64,000 bases of DNA, taken from Nitrosospira sp. Is2 (GTDB lineage Bacteria; Pseudomonadota; Gammaproteobacteria; Burkholderiales; Nitrosomonadaceae). This document shows positions 53,510 through 62,828 of this stretch, piece after piece. The number at the start of each line of letters is the position of its first letter. The first letter of the stretch is position 1. The position numbers and the translations under genes are program-made. The DNA lies in contig NZ_CP137134.1 in the NCBI RefSeq assembly GCF_033095785.1, positions 372,001 to 436,000 on the forward strand, in the 5' to 3' direction. The notes beneath the pieces were generated by a model. The model was not told the origin of the DNA. It saw only the letters and a program-made list of their open reading frames with translations, and did no database searches.

Positions 53510-54487
53510 TTAAATCGCGTCACGTTCGTGCGGCCGGTCCAGATCGAGGATCGGCCCGGCCGGCACGATGCCGTTGGGATTAATGGTGGGATGACTGCGG
53601 TAGTAGTGCTCCTTGATGTGGCCGAAGTCGACCGTCGCCGCGACGCCGGGCCACTGGTACAGCTCGCGCGTGAAGCCCCAAAGGTTGGGGTAATCGACCA
53701 GCCGCCTCAGATTGCACTTGAAGTGCCCGCAGTAAACCGAATCGAAACGAATCAGGGTGGTGAACAGCCGCCAGTCCGCCTCGGTGATGCGCTCGCCGAG
53801 TAAATAGCGCTGGCGGGATAGCCGCTGCTCGAGCTCGTCCAGGCAATCGAATAAAGCGGTGACGGCGAGTTCGTAAACGCGCTGACTGGTGGCAAAGCCA
53901 GCCTTGTAGACCCCATTATTCACAGCATCATAGATCCGCGCGTTGATCTCATCGATTTGTGGGAGTAGCGCCTCCGGGGCATAATCTCCCGGCAGGGCGC
54001 CGATGCCGTCAAAGGCGGAATTCAGCATGCGAATGATTTCCGATGACTCATTGTTGACAATCGTGTCTCGCTGCCGGTCCCACAGCACCGGTACCGTAAC
54101 CCTTCCGCTATAGTCCGGCTTGGCTCGGCAGTAGATTTCATACAGATTGCGGGCGTGATGGATGGGATCAGGTATCACGCCGGGCGCTTCCTCGAACGTC
54201 CAGCCGTTTTCGCCCATGTAGGGACTGACGACCGACACGCCGATCATCCGCTCAAGCCCCTTGAGAACGCGAAAAATCAGCGTACGATGCGCCCAGGGGC
54301 AAGCCAGCGAAACGTACAGGTGATAGCGTCCTGCCTCGGCCCGAAACCCCGCTTCGCCAGTGGGTCCCGCGCTTCCATCAGCCGTGATCCAGTTGCGAAA
54401 TTGCGCATCGGTGCGCACAAACCTGCCACCCGTGGCGGAGGTATCGTACCACTCATCCACCCACTTGCCCTCGATCAGCAAGCCCAT
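53510..54487 (-). CDS. yqjG: Glutathionyl-hydroquinone reductase (Xi-class GST)
   Basis: The 325-residue enzyme reduces glutathionyl-hydroquinones with glutathione. The catalytic Cys is in SLACPWAHRTL. The N-terminal FVRTDAQFRNWI segment is the Xi-class extension, and VTVPVLWDRQRDTIVNNESSEIIRML is the glutathione-binding part, with the ESS motif. The C-terminal helical domain contains LLGERITEADWRLFTTLIRFDSVY, characteristic of YqjG/EcmB proteins. Its length is normal. It lies downstream of pelG on the same strand but 127 bp away, so it is probably a separate unit. Confidence 0.92.
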   Translation of the reverse strand: MGLLIEGKWVDEWYDTSATGGRFVRTDAQFRNWITADGSAGPTGEAGFRAEAGRYHLYVSLACPWAHRTLIFRVLKGLERMIGVSVVSPYMGENGWTFEEAPGVIPDPIHHARNLYEIYCRAKPDYSGRVTVPVLWDRQRDTIVNNESSEIIRMLNSAFDGIGALPGDYAPEALLPQIDEINARIYDAVNNGVYKAGFATSQRVYELAVTALFDCLDELEQRLSRQRYLLGERITEADWRLFTTLIRFDSVYCGHFKCNLRRLVDYPNLWGFTRELYQWPGVAATVDFGHIKEHYYRSHPTINPNGIVPAGPILDLDRPHERDAI

Positions 54488-54614
54488 GTTGATCCTCCCC
54501 GTTTCTTGCAGAGCTGGCGTGTATCAGTGTAACTCATGGATAGAGTAAAGGATTAACCAAAAGCATTAGCCAACATGGCACGGCGGAAAGCAGAAAGGGT
54601 CTCTGACGACCAGC

Positions 54615-55985
54615 CTAATTCTGCAGCATGAAGGTTTCATATTCGAGCCGGTTGAACTTGTGCGACAGGATGAACAGGCCAAGAAAGGCTGATACCGTCA
54701 CCGATGCGGCGAATCCATAGCCGAAAGACTCCGCGCCAAGGTGCAAGGTGGCGAAGGTAAACAGGAGGTTGGTCAGGAAAAAGCATCCCGTGATGATCAA
54801 TACTTCGCGTCGGGCATCGAGATAAAACAGCACGTTGAGTATCGCCATCAGCAGTACCTGCACGCTGACCGCGACCACGTCGATGTAGAACAAATGGATA
54901 TATAGCGGAGAGATGCCGACAGCGTGGAGCAGGTCCCTGCCCCATAACAGGCACAGTACTACCGTCAATCCCTGCACCTTGAAAATTTCGTAGATTCCCT
55001 GGCGCGCCGCGTAAACCATTCGATCACGTCGGTGTTCGATATGCATCAGGGTGTCGCCTTCGCGCACTGCCCGGTAAAAGCGGTCGTGTTGTTCGGCGAA
55101 ATCCGCTTCCATCGTTACCAGAAACACGGCCATGCCGGGCAGAATAAACAGGTAGGCCAGAAAGATGGGAAGGTCATAGATAATTGACGCCCGCAGCGGG
55201 CCGATCACCGCCTCGGAAGTATATGGCACGAACCAGAAGATGAATTTATCGACCCAGACCGCCAGGTAATAAAGGGTCCCGACTGCGAACAAACTGTAAA
55301 AACTGCGCTTGCGGTCCAGAAAGTCGAATTTGAGCAAGCCATTGCCGGGGTATTCGCGCACGATGTGGTGCAAAAACGAAAACAGCAGGTAGCTGTGCCC
55401 GACCAGTACGCCCAGCAGCAGGCCGTTCAATTTCCACTGCGAAGCGGCGAGCCCGACGGCGATACCGAGCAGGTAGCCTTTAGCCAATGTCCAGACGATC
55501 CGCCGATAGGCTTTCATCCCGGATAAAAATATAAGACCGATCCACATGCCGCTCAAAACGACAAAATTGCACAGCAGCAATAGCTGCTGAATAAACGGGC
55601 CGGTGAAAAACCAGAAAATGAAAGGTGCAGCCAAAGCGAAGCCGCCTGCCATCGTAAACATCAGGACGCCAAACAGGTTGGGTAATACCTCGGCCTTGTC
55701 ATCCGCATAAGTACGATCGGCGACAAAACGCGTGAACATCAGTTGCATGCCGCCGGTCCAGATCAGCGACGCCGCCATGAGGTAGGTGACGCAAATCTGG
55801 AAAGCGTTGACCTCGCGCTGGCCCACGCCGAGCGTGACCGCAAGGACCCCGATCATCATGATGCTGAGGATAGAGAGCACCCAGGGACCGCCGCTGACCA
55901 TTCCGGCATAGCCATACGCGCGTATTACCGACCAGTAACTGTCGCGTTCCAGAATCTTGCGTATTTCGAAACCGATACCCGCCAT
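54615..55985 (-). CDS. pelG: PelG, Pel polysaccharide inner-membrane transporter-like protein
   Basis: This is the last gene of the pel operon. The 456-residue protein starts MAGIGFEIRKILERDSYW, diagnostic for PelG, and has about twelve hydrophobic segments (for example SIMMIGVLAVTLG and LLLLCNFVVLSGMWIGLIF), as in the MOP flippase superfamily. With PelD, PelE and PelF it forms the inner-membrane synthase complex that makes and moves the Pel chain. It begins 36 bp behind pelF. The length equals that of the Pseudomonas protein. Confidence 0.95.
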   Translation of the reverse strand: MAGIGFEIRKILERDSYWSVIRAYGYAGMVSGGPWVLSILSIMMIGVLAVTLGVGQREVNAFQICVTYLMAASLIWTGGMQLMFTRFVADRTYADDKAEVLPNLFGVLMFTMAGGFALAAPFIFWFFTGPFIQQLLLLCNFVVLSGMWIGLIFLSGMKAYRRIVWTLAKGYLLGIAVGLAASQWKLNGLLLGVLVGHSYLLFSFLHHIVREYPGNGLLKFDFLDRKRSFYSLFAVGTLYYLAVWVDKFIFWFVPYTSEAVIGPLRASIIYDLPIFLAYLFILPGMAVFLVTMEADFAEQHDRFYRAVREGDTLMHIEHRRDRMVYAARQGIYEIFKVQGLTVVLCLLWGRDLLHAVGISPLYIHLFYIDVVAVSVQVLLMAILNVLFYLDARREVLIITGCFFLTNLLFTFATLHLGAESFGYGFAASVTVSAFLGLFILSHKFNRLEYETFMLQN

Positions 55986-56021
55986 ATACGCCCTTAACCG
56001 TGTACTTGAACCGCCGAGTAC

Positions 56022-57677
56022 TTAAACCGGGTGTGTAACCGTGCACCCGGCGTTCTCTGAAAACCCCGATGTCCCCGAAGACCCCGGGGCGAGCGTTTCC
56101 ATATAAAGATTCCGGTAGGAAGAAAACATAAGCTTGTCGTCGTAGTAACGCGCCACCCGCGCAAGCCCTGCCTGCTGCGCCTGCCGCCAGCGCCCGGCGT
56201 CGTTGAGCAGTTCAAGCGCCGCTTCGGCGGTTCCTTGCGGGTCGGCAATTGGGACCACGCTGCCCGCTGCGCCGAGCGCCCGATCCTCCTCACTGCGGCC
56301 TTCTATCAACTCCCGGCAGGAACCGACATCCGTGGCCAGACAAGGCAAGCCGCTGGCAAACGCTTCAAGCACCACCAATGGCAGTGCCTCGCTGATCGAA
56401 GTCAGCACCATCAGGCCAAGTTGCGGCAGAATATCCAGCACGTTCTGAAAGCCCAGGAACTTGACGTTGTCATTCAAGCCCAGGCTGGTCGCAAGCTCCT
56501 TGCATTCGGTCACGTACAGCTGATCTTCGTCTTCGGGGCCGACTATCCACCCCTGTATGTCGGGCCGCCGATTGACCAGTATTCGCAAGGTTCTGATGAA
56601 TGTCTTGATGTCCTTGATCGGCACGACCCGGCCGACCAGTCCCAGTACGGGCGGCACCGTCTCCGGCCGCCTCTCCAGGGCGGCGCGATAGCGCTCCAGG
56701 CTGATACCGTTGGTGATGACGCGGGTTCTTTCGGGCGCCGCCCCATCCGCAATCTGACGCTGCCGGTTGCCTTCATACAAGCTGACAATGGGTGATGCCT
56801 GGCCGTACGCCATGCGGCCGATCTGCTCGTAGAACCTGATCCAGAGGCCTCGTATATACCCCATTTCATCATGCAAGGTATTGCAGACGTCGTCGTTGTG
56901 ATCGTGCAGCCACGTCGCCTGCGCCAGATCGATTTTTCGTTCTTTCGTATAAATGCCATGCTCGGTGAGAACGAATGGGATCTCGCGCCGCAGCCGTATC
57001 ATCGAACCCAGCAATCCGGCGTAACCGGTGGAAATGGCATGCACTGCCCGCACGGGCGGGAGCCCGGCGGCAATGCGCGCCAACACGAACAGCGGGGCAT
57101 GCATGGCGCGGACGGCCCAGAAATAGTCGACAAAGGATGGCTCGGTGCAGCGCTGCCGATACTGCTCCGTAATGTACTCCCAGGAAGCCCGGCTATAGAG
57201 AAAATCTTCCTGGCTGATGCCGTTTGCGGAGCCCAGCCGGGTAAATGCGTCCATCATTTCCTTGCCGGGGATTTCCCCGCCCCGACGCAAGTACTCATGC
57301 AAACTGTCCATCTGCGCAAACGCGCGGCGATTGCCGGCGCGCGCACCGGGCTTGCCATGCCTGTCCTGGCGGAGCAGATAATGCGTTTCGACATGCGTGA
57401 CGTTGGCGGGGTATTGATACTGTACCGGGCCGTACATGGACGGATCGCTGCCAATAAAAACGACGGCGAACCTGATCTCCGGCAAGGCGCTGATGATCTG
57501 ATGGACCCAGGACGATACCCCGCCCCGTACATAAGGATAAGTGCCTTCCAGCAACAGCGCGATGTCGGCTACGGGTGCCACAATCGGTCCAGTTGCCAGT
57601 TTTTCTGCCGGTTTCCCCGCCGGTCCTGGTGACTGGTCACCGGCTTCCGTTTCAATTACTCTGTTCATCTGTTCCAC
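56022..57677 (-). CDS. pelF: PelF, Pel polysaccharide glycosyltransferase
   Basis: The 551-residue cytosolic enzyme is a GT4 glycosyltransferase. Recognisable parts are ADIALLLEGTYPYVRGGVSSW at the N-terminus, TNGISLERY, LGLVGRVVPIKDIKTFI and the nucleotide-sugar motif SEALPLVVLEAFASGLPCLATDVG with the two catalytic-site glutamates. In Pseudomonas PelF builds the Pel backbone, rich in N-acetylgalactosamine. The N-terminus here extends about 30 residues beyond the core. Its ATG lies inside the end of pelE, a 13-bp overlap. Confidence 0.95.
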   Translation of the reverse strand: MEQMNRVIETEAGDQSPGPAGKPAEKLATGPIVAPVADIALLLEGTYPYVRGGVSSWVHQIISALPEIRFAVVFIGSDPSMYGPVQYQYPANVTHVETHYLLRQDRHGKPGARAGNRRAFAQMDSLHEYLRRGGEIPGKEMMDAFTRLGSANGISQEDFLYSRASWEYITEQYRQRCTEPSFVDYFWAVRAMHAPLFVLARIAAGLPPVRAVHAISTGYAGLLGSMIRLRREIPFVLTEHGIYTKERKIDLAQATWLHDHNDDVCNTLHDEMGYIRGLWIRFYEQIGRMAYGQASPIVSLYEGNRQRQIADGAAPERTRVITNGISLERYRAALERRPETVPPVLGLVGRVVPIKDIKTFIRTLRILVNRRPDIQGWIVGPEDEDQLYVTECKELATSLGLNDNVKFLGFQNVLDILPQLGLMVLTSISEALPLVVLEAFASGLPCLATDVGSCRELIEGRSEEDRALGAAGSVVPIADPQGTAEAALELLNDAGRWRQAQQAGLARVARYYDDKLMFSSYRNLYMETLAPGSSGTSGFSENAGCTVTHPV

Positions 57678-58810
57678 CAGGCTGTGACGAGCGCGAGATC
57701 GCGCCCCTTTTCACCCCGGCGGCCCCCGGCGGATAAGTGGCGTCTCACATCGGCGAACTTCCGCTCATGAAACGCGATCTCGGCCAGCCAGGGCGCGACT
57801 TTCTGCTCCCCCATCCCGTCGCCTTGCGCGCGGGCAAACGCTTTTTTCGCCTGTGCAAGATCATTTGCTTCCAGCAAAATGCGTCCATACAGCATCCAGC
57901 TGTCCGCATCCGCAGCCTCCGCAGCAGCGGGCGATTCAGGTATCTCCCGACTCTCTGAGCTGGGTAATGCGGCAACAGCCAGCGTAGTGGACGCAGGGCG
58001 AGACCCATGGCCAGCCCCATGCCCAGACACCTTGCCTGTTACATGATCGGGTGACATGAGCGCAAACTCGATATGACGTCGCGCAGTTGCCAGCCAGTGT
58101 TGCCGGACCGCGCCCTGCACCAGCCGGTGATAAACCAGCTCCCAGCATAATGCGGCAATGGTCTTGTGGCTGGCATTCCGCCTGCGCACAGGTAAATCCG
58201 GCAGCGCTTCGGTCAGGACAAGGATACGATCGGCCAGCTTTTTCTCGCTGTTGTCCAGCATGGCATAAGCGAGCAAACGTACGTCATCGACCGGATCGCG
58301 CGTTGCTTTCGACCATACCGCCATCGCGTCCCGGGGGGGCATATGGCGCGTGGCCATTACCGCTTTCAAGCGCTTCAATGGCCGCGCGGCAAAATGCACA
58401 ATCTGACGCAGGGCCCCTTGGCTGTAGGGCGGGGCTTCATAGATGACCGGCGGCGAAAACGGCAATTCGGGCAAGCGAATAATCCGAGCGCCCTGGAAAG
58501 CCCGCCCGCGAGGCTGTTTCAAGGCGCTGACGACACTCCACAGCACGCCCAGTGCGCCCGCTACGGGTAAAATCAATAGCAGCACGAAAAGAAACCCCAA
58601 GGGTCTCCGTGCTGGCAGCTTGTAGCGGCGCGGCAACAATTGCCAGAAACCCCATGCAAGGAAATAGGACGAAATCGCATGGAACGCGATCGCTCCCAAT
58701 ATTGCCCACTTTGCCATCCCAGTTGCCGCCCCGTCTCCCGCGCTCAACCAGAGCAACACACCGGCAAGCACCTCGGCCGTAACTCCCACCAGCATTGGCT
58801 GGCGATACAT
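57665..58810 (-). CDS. pelE: PelE, Pel synthase membrane/TPR subunit
   Basis: This 381-residue protein has two N-terminal membrane segments (about 5-45 and 70-90). A cytoplasmic helical part follows with a TPR-like end (SWMLYGRILLEANDLAQAKKAF). Its place between pelD and pelF, and its length, agree with PelE, which holds PelD and PelF together in the synthase complex. Primary-sequence conservation of PelE is weak, so the call rests on position and topology. The ATG overlaps the pelD stop as TGATG. An insert rich in proline and glycine (about 255-300) looks lineage specific. Confidence 0.88.
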   Translation of the reverse strand: MYRQPMLVGVTAEVLAGVLLWLSAGDGAATGMAKWAILGAIAFHAISSYFLAWGFWQLLPRRYKLPARRPLGFLFVLLLILPVAGALGVLWSVVSALKQPRGRAFQGARIIRLPELPFSPPVIYEAPPYSQGALRQIVHFAARPLKRLKAVMATRHMPPRDAMAVWSKATRDPVDDVRLLAYAMLDNSEKKLADRILVLTEALPDLPVRRRNASHKTIAALCWELVYHRLVQGAVRQHWLATARRHIEFALMSPDHVTGKVSGHGAGHGSRPASTTLAVAALPSSESREIPESPAAAEAADADSWMLYGRILLEANDLAQAKKAFARAQGDGMGEQKVAPWLAEIAFHERKFADVRRHLSAGGRRGEKGRDLALVTAWWNR

Positions 58811-60111
58811 CAGCGCGGCTCCAGACGCCGGATGGCTTGGGGATCAACTTCGCCGATCGCAAGCAACTCGCTTGTTAAAGTCGCGAGAACGCCCCCTTCG
58901 CGCTGCATCCATGCTTTGGCACCGGCGATATCCGTGAGCGGCAGCAGGACCCAGATCACAAGTTCGCCTTTATCATCCCGCCCGATGCAAATCAGGTCGA
59001 TACCGCGAACCGAGGAACGCAGTTTTTCATAAACGCGCGCCAGTTCGCCGGTTTCGCTTTCCCTATTGCCCTCCTCTATCGCAGCAGACACCTTCAGGAG
59101 TGTCGCGTCGAGCTTGAATCGGGCGTGGTCCTGGCACACGCGCTCGAACGCGGCAATAAACCGCCCGCTAGATGAAGTAGCCGCGCCAAAACGGAGATGA
59201 TCCACTCCATGCCCAACGAGCACGGCGATAAGCTTCAGATTGTCTTCGTGAAATGCGAAAAACGGCATTGACCTTACCATCAATATCGCATGGATATCTC
59301 CGGTCGAGTCCGCCAGTGGAATTGCAGCCAGCAACGTATTTTGATCCACGGCCTGCTCTTTCACCAGATTCACCGTGGCCAACTCGCCGCTTTCAAGCGC
59401 GGCTGCTACCACCGGATCGCCTTCGTCGATTGCGAAACGCTCGCCGACACCCGCCAGTACCTTGGCGGAATCGACCCGGTCGCCACTGAGCCCCACGATG
59501 GAAGCCTGCGTCAGCGCAGCATATTCCGCCACGAATTCAAGCAACCGGGTGAAGGAAGCATGAGTCAACCCATCGATTGTTTCCAACCCCGACTGTAAAC
59601 GGATGATGCCTTCGCGCAGCGAAAAACCACTGTTGGCAACGGTCTGCTCCAGGCGATCATGCGACAAGCGCAGTAGCTGATAACTACGGGTGAACTCCTC
59701 AAGCCGTTCGGCGCGGTACTGATAGGCGCCTTCCAGACGGTGCAGACGCCGGCCCCATATGTCGCGGAACTCCCCCGCCACCATTCCCACCACAACCACG
59801 CCGATCGCCCACGCCAGCGGAAACCCGGGCGCCGCCTGCCACTGCTGGTTGATGGCCACGCCCAGCGCTGCCAATATTAGCAGCGCGCTCACAAAAGCAT
59901 AGACAAACCCATAGCGTAACCCCGCCAGCAGGGGCGCGAGCACTGGCCAGGGAAATCCGCCTTCCAGCCTGAAAGGGTCCTGCTGCTGGGTAAAAAACGA
60001 CGCGGCCATCACAAGCGCGGTCAGCAGCAACGTTTCAAACCATCCCCCCCACGGCGGCACAGCCTTATTGACATCAATGACTTCGATGCCTTCCAGCCAT
60101 GGTTTCTTCAT
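58810..60111 (-). CDS. pelD: PelD, c-di-GMP receptor of the Pel synthase
   Basis: The 433-residue protein has four membrane segments in residues about 24-115 (TLLLTALVMAASFF, WAIGVVVVGMVAG), a short coiled coil (125-160), a GAF domain (about 165-310) and a C-terminal degenerate GGDEF domain. The latter has no GGDEF motif but keeps an I-site, Arg369-Gly-Ile-Asp372, nearly the same position as the RxxD (367-370) through which Pseudomonas PelD binds c-di-GMP. Pel production here is therefore probably switched by c-di-GMP. It directly follows pelB (ATGA overlap). Confidence 0.94.
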   Translation of the reverse strand: MKKPWLEGIEVIDVNKAVPPWGGWFETLLLTALVMAASFFTQQQDPFRLEGGFPWPVLAPLLAGLRYGFVYAFVSALLILAALGVAINQQWQAAPGFPLAWAIGVVVVGMVAGEFRDIWGRRLHRLEGAYQYRAERLEEFTRSYQLLRLSHDRLEQTVANSGFSLREGIIRLQSGLETIDGLTHASFTRLLEFVAEYAALTQASIVGLSGDRVDSAKVLAGVGERFAIDEGDPVVAAALESGELATVNLVKEQAVDQNTLLAAIPLADSTGDIHAILMVRSMPFFAFHEDNLKLIAVLVGHGVDHLRFGAATSSSGRFIAAFERVCQDHARFKLDATLLKVSAAIEEGNRESETGELARVYEKLRSSVRGIDLICIGRDDKGELVIWVLLPLTDIAGAKAWMQREGGVLATLTSELLAIGEVDPQAIRRLEPR

Positions 60112-62828
60112 AATTTTGCCGGCTCCTTCTCCGGCACCGGTTTTCTCTGGGATTCACGTATTTTCGCCAAGGTCTGACGGCAGATATCGAGTTCGCCATC
60201 CAAAGAGTTTTGACTGGCCGGCGCTTTTCCCCCCAGCCACCGGTTTGCCCGCTCGATGTCCTCGATTGAGAGCGGCAGCATCTCGGCAGGCGCGGAATTA
60301 TCCGTCTGTCCCTGCAGATAACGGGAAACCAGCGCCAGTTGCGCGGAAGTCGACACGTCTTCGCTATTCTTTACCGCATCGGCAAAGCGCTCCCAGGCGG
60401 GAGACGTCAGACGCTCACGCTGGCGCTGCAAGGCAAAATAGCGGGCGTTGTCGAGATCGCCGCTTAAATCCCAGTGTTTTTGCACAGACTGCATCTGTTG
60501 CTGCGCCTTTTCACCCTCTCCTGTTACGCGTCGCGCTCGCGCCTCTCTCAATCCAACGATATGCTCGGCCAGTCGTTTGGGATATTTCACGTCCTTTTGC
60601 GCGGAATCTCGCGCGGCAAACATTTGCAATACCGCATAGCGGGTGTGGTTCGCATGAGCGGAGCAGCCAGCCCATTCCATATTATCGGCTAGCGTCAATG
60701 TCCATAGAAAGTCCGCAGGCCTCGTTCCGAGTGATCGCAGGTACCAGGCCGCCGCCTGAACAGGTCTGCCCAACGTTTGCTCTGCCGCCGCCAGTGCTTC
60801 CACCAGCGGCGGACTTACCGTCGCCGAATTTGCCGGTTGCCCCCGATACGGTTGAACTACCGCGTCAAGCAAGCCTTGGTCAAATTGGGTTTCGGACAGC
60901 AGCAGCCAGATCATCGCTTCCGTTACTTCGGGGTCTGGACCCCGCAAACGTAAAATCTCCCGCAATGACTCGCGGGCTGCATCCCCCTCGCCGCTTGCCA
61001 TCTTTCGCATCGCGCGAAAGTACCAGTAGTCAGGGGCCTGCGCCATTGCAATCGGCGTAGAGGCCCGCATTTCGTCGGCAAGCGCAAGCCAGTGATCAAG
61101 TTCCTGCCAATTCTCCCGTTTCCATGAAAAACGCATGAGCCGTTGCAGATCTTCGACGCGCTTCAAACGATCCCACCCGTAGCGCGCGAGTTGTTCACTT
61201 TTTTTATCATCGCGATGACGTGCAGCCAGGCGCTGAAGATGCTCAAGTATTTCCACGTCATCGGGGCGGAAGCTTAAAACCTTTTCGTACGCCTTGCTTG
61301 CGTAAGCGTCCTTCCCCAGCCGCACGGCAACTTTTGCCAGCAAGAGCCAATACTCTTCGGCGTACGATGGATCGGGGGAATCAATGTCCCGCAGAAGCAA
61401 GTCAAAACTCTTCTGCACGTTCCCGGTTTCCTCGAATAATCGCGCCAGCGCCATTCTCTGCTCGCCATTCTCCACGTCGGGCTGCCCCTGCCGCAACTTC
61501 AGCGCGGCCTGCGGCTCGCCTTTAAGAACCAGCACATCGGAAAGTGCTTTGACGGTTGCGGGAGGGTTGTTGAATCGTTCCGCATGGCGGCGCAACTGCG
61601 CCTCCACATGGGAGGGTTGCCCAATGCTCAGGCCCGCCGTGACATAAGCATCAGCCTCCGCGGCCGTCAGCGTGCGACGCATCATGACTGCCTCAAGCAA
61701 CTGTAGCAGCGCCGCGTGGTCGGGCTTGGCCTGGGCAAGCTCAAAGGCGCGCGCTTCCGCCTCTTGATCCGCGCGCTGGCGCACAAAAGAAAGCCACGAC
61801 GCCAGGGCCTCGTCAGGCTGCGCGTTCCAGTCATATATTCGGGCGATCAACCGGTGACGATCGCTGCCCGGCACCAGGGACGCCCGCAATCGCGCGGCAT
61901 GGGCAACGCTTTCGCTCAACAGCCCCATCGACAACTGGAGACGCACGATGCGCTCCACCAGCATCAGATCATCAGGCGACAGCCTGCTCGATTCCTCCAG
62001 CCAGGCGAGGGCATGTTCACGATCCTCGAGCGGTTCGGCAATATTCGCGGCCAGCAATAAAAGCTCGGCATCACCCTCGGCAACCGGCTGGACCTGTACC
62101 GCGGCTTTGAGCGCTTCCCGATCGAGTCCGGCCTGAAGATAGGCGCGCAAACACGATTTTGCTACCTGCCTTTTGGCATCGCGCGACCGCTCAAGCAAGA
62201 ACGCGTCGCACAAATTCCTCGCAGCCAACCTGGGCTGCGCTGCGGCCATGCGTTGACTGGCGGCGGAGATCAGCCAGCGCGCTTTCTTTTCACTGCTTTC
62301 GTCTCGCAGGGTGATCAACTGCTCAAAGGTTCCAGCCAGTACCGAAGGCTCACCAAACTGCTCCGCCAGCGCCACGACCTGATTTAACTCCTTGTCATTG
62401 CGCGCCATGCGCAGCAATGAGGGAATGAGCTCGGCGATACGCGCTCTCACCGCTTGTTCGATGTCTCCGCCGGGATGCTGGTAAAGCCGCTGCAGCGACA
62501 GCTTTAGCTCGGCCAACTGGATTTCGTAGGCCAGGGCCGATTCCGAAGCACGCTGCAGCGGCCCGATAGCTGAAACGGCTTCATCAGTCATGCCCGCTTC
62601 GGTCAATAGCTGAACAAACGACAGGCGCAGCGGCACGTTATGCGGGTCGGACTGGACTAGCACCCGAAGATAGGCCACCGACAAAGCGTCTTTTGCGGAC
62701 AGGTTGGCCGGATCTCTGAAGGCCGGCTGGCGGGGAAATAATACCCAGAACGCGACCAGAACCACCGCGCTCATGAACATCAGGGCGGGCGCATTGAGTA
62801 GTGATTCCCGCCGTATCTCAGCATTCAA
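60108..62828 (-). CDS. pelB: PelB-like TPR protein without the beta-barrel domain
   Basis: The protein (about 906 residues) has one N-terminal membrane segment (ALMFMSAVVLVAFWVLF) and then helical TPR repeats to the end, e.g. VKALSDVLVLKGEPQAALKLRQGQ. It ends in a charged tail (RESQRKPVPEKEPAKL). Pseudomonas PelB is about 1190 residues, with TPRs to about 880 and then a 16-strand outer-membrane barrel; here the barrel part is absent. The periplasmic TPR part guides PelA. A TTG start at 62828 behind GGGGGAATTCC, overlapping the pelA end, looks best; ATG at 62876 would overlap more. pelC, normally next, is missing. Confidence 0.88.
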   Translation of the reverse strand: MNAEIRRESLLNAPALMFMSAVVLVAFWVLFPRQPAFRDPANLSAKDALSVAYLRVLVQSDPHNVPLRLSFVQLLTEAGMTDEAVSAIGPLQRASESALAYEIQLAELKLSLQRLYQHPGGDIEQAVRARIAELIPSLLRMARNDKELNQVVALAEQFGEPSVLAGTFEQLITLRDESSEKKARWLISAASQRMAAAQPRLAARNLCDAFLLERSRDAKRQVAKSCLRAYLQAGLDREALKAAVQVQPVAEGDAELLLLAANIAEPLEDREHALAWLEESSRLSPDDLMLVERIVRLQLSMGLLSESVAHAARLRASLVPGSDRHRLIARIYDWNAQPDEALASWLSFVRQRADQEAEARAFELAQAKPDHAALLQLLEAVMMRRTLTAAEADAYVTAGLSIGQPSHVEAQLRRHAERFNNPPATVKALSDVLVLKGEPQAALKLRQGQPDVENGEQRMALARLFEETGNVQKSFDLLLRDIDSPDPSYAEEYWLLLAKVAVRLGKDAYASKAYEKVLSFRPDDVEILEHLQRLAARHRDDKKSEQLARYGWDRLKRVEDLQRLMRFSWKRENWQELDHWLALADEMRASTPIAMAQAPDYWYFRAMRKMASGEGDAARESLREILRLRGPDPEVTEAMIWLLLSETQFDQGLLDAVVQPYRGQPANSATVSPPLVEALAAAEQTLGRPVQAAAWYLRSLGTRPADFLWTLTLADNMEWAGCSAHANHTRYAVLQMFAARDSAQKDVKYPKRLAEHIVGLREARARRVTGEGEKAQQQMQSVQKHWDLSGDLDNARYFALQRQRERLTSPAWERFADAVKNSEDVSTSAQLALVSRYLQGQTDNSAPAEMLPLSIEDIERANRWLGGKAPASQNSLDGELDICRQTLAKIRESQRKPVPEKEPAKL

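Noticed and set aside
56871..57632. Plus-strand frame of 253 codons
   Set aside because: It is antisense to pelF.
60068..61060. Plus-strand frame of 330 codons
   Set aside because: It is antisense to pelD and pelB.
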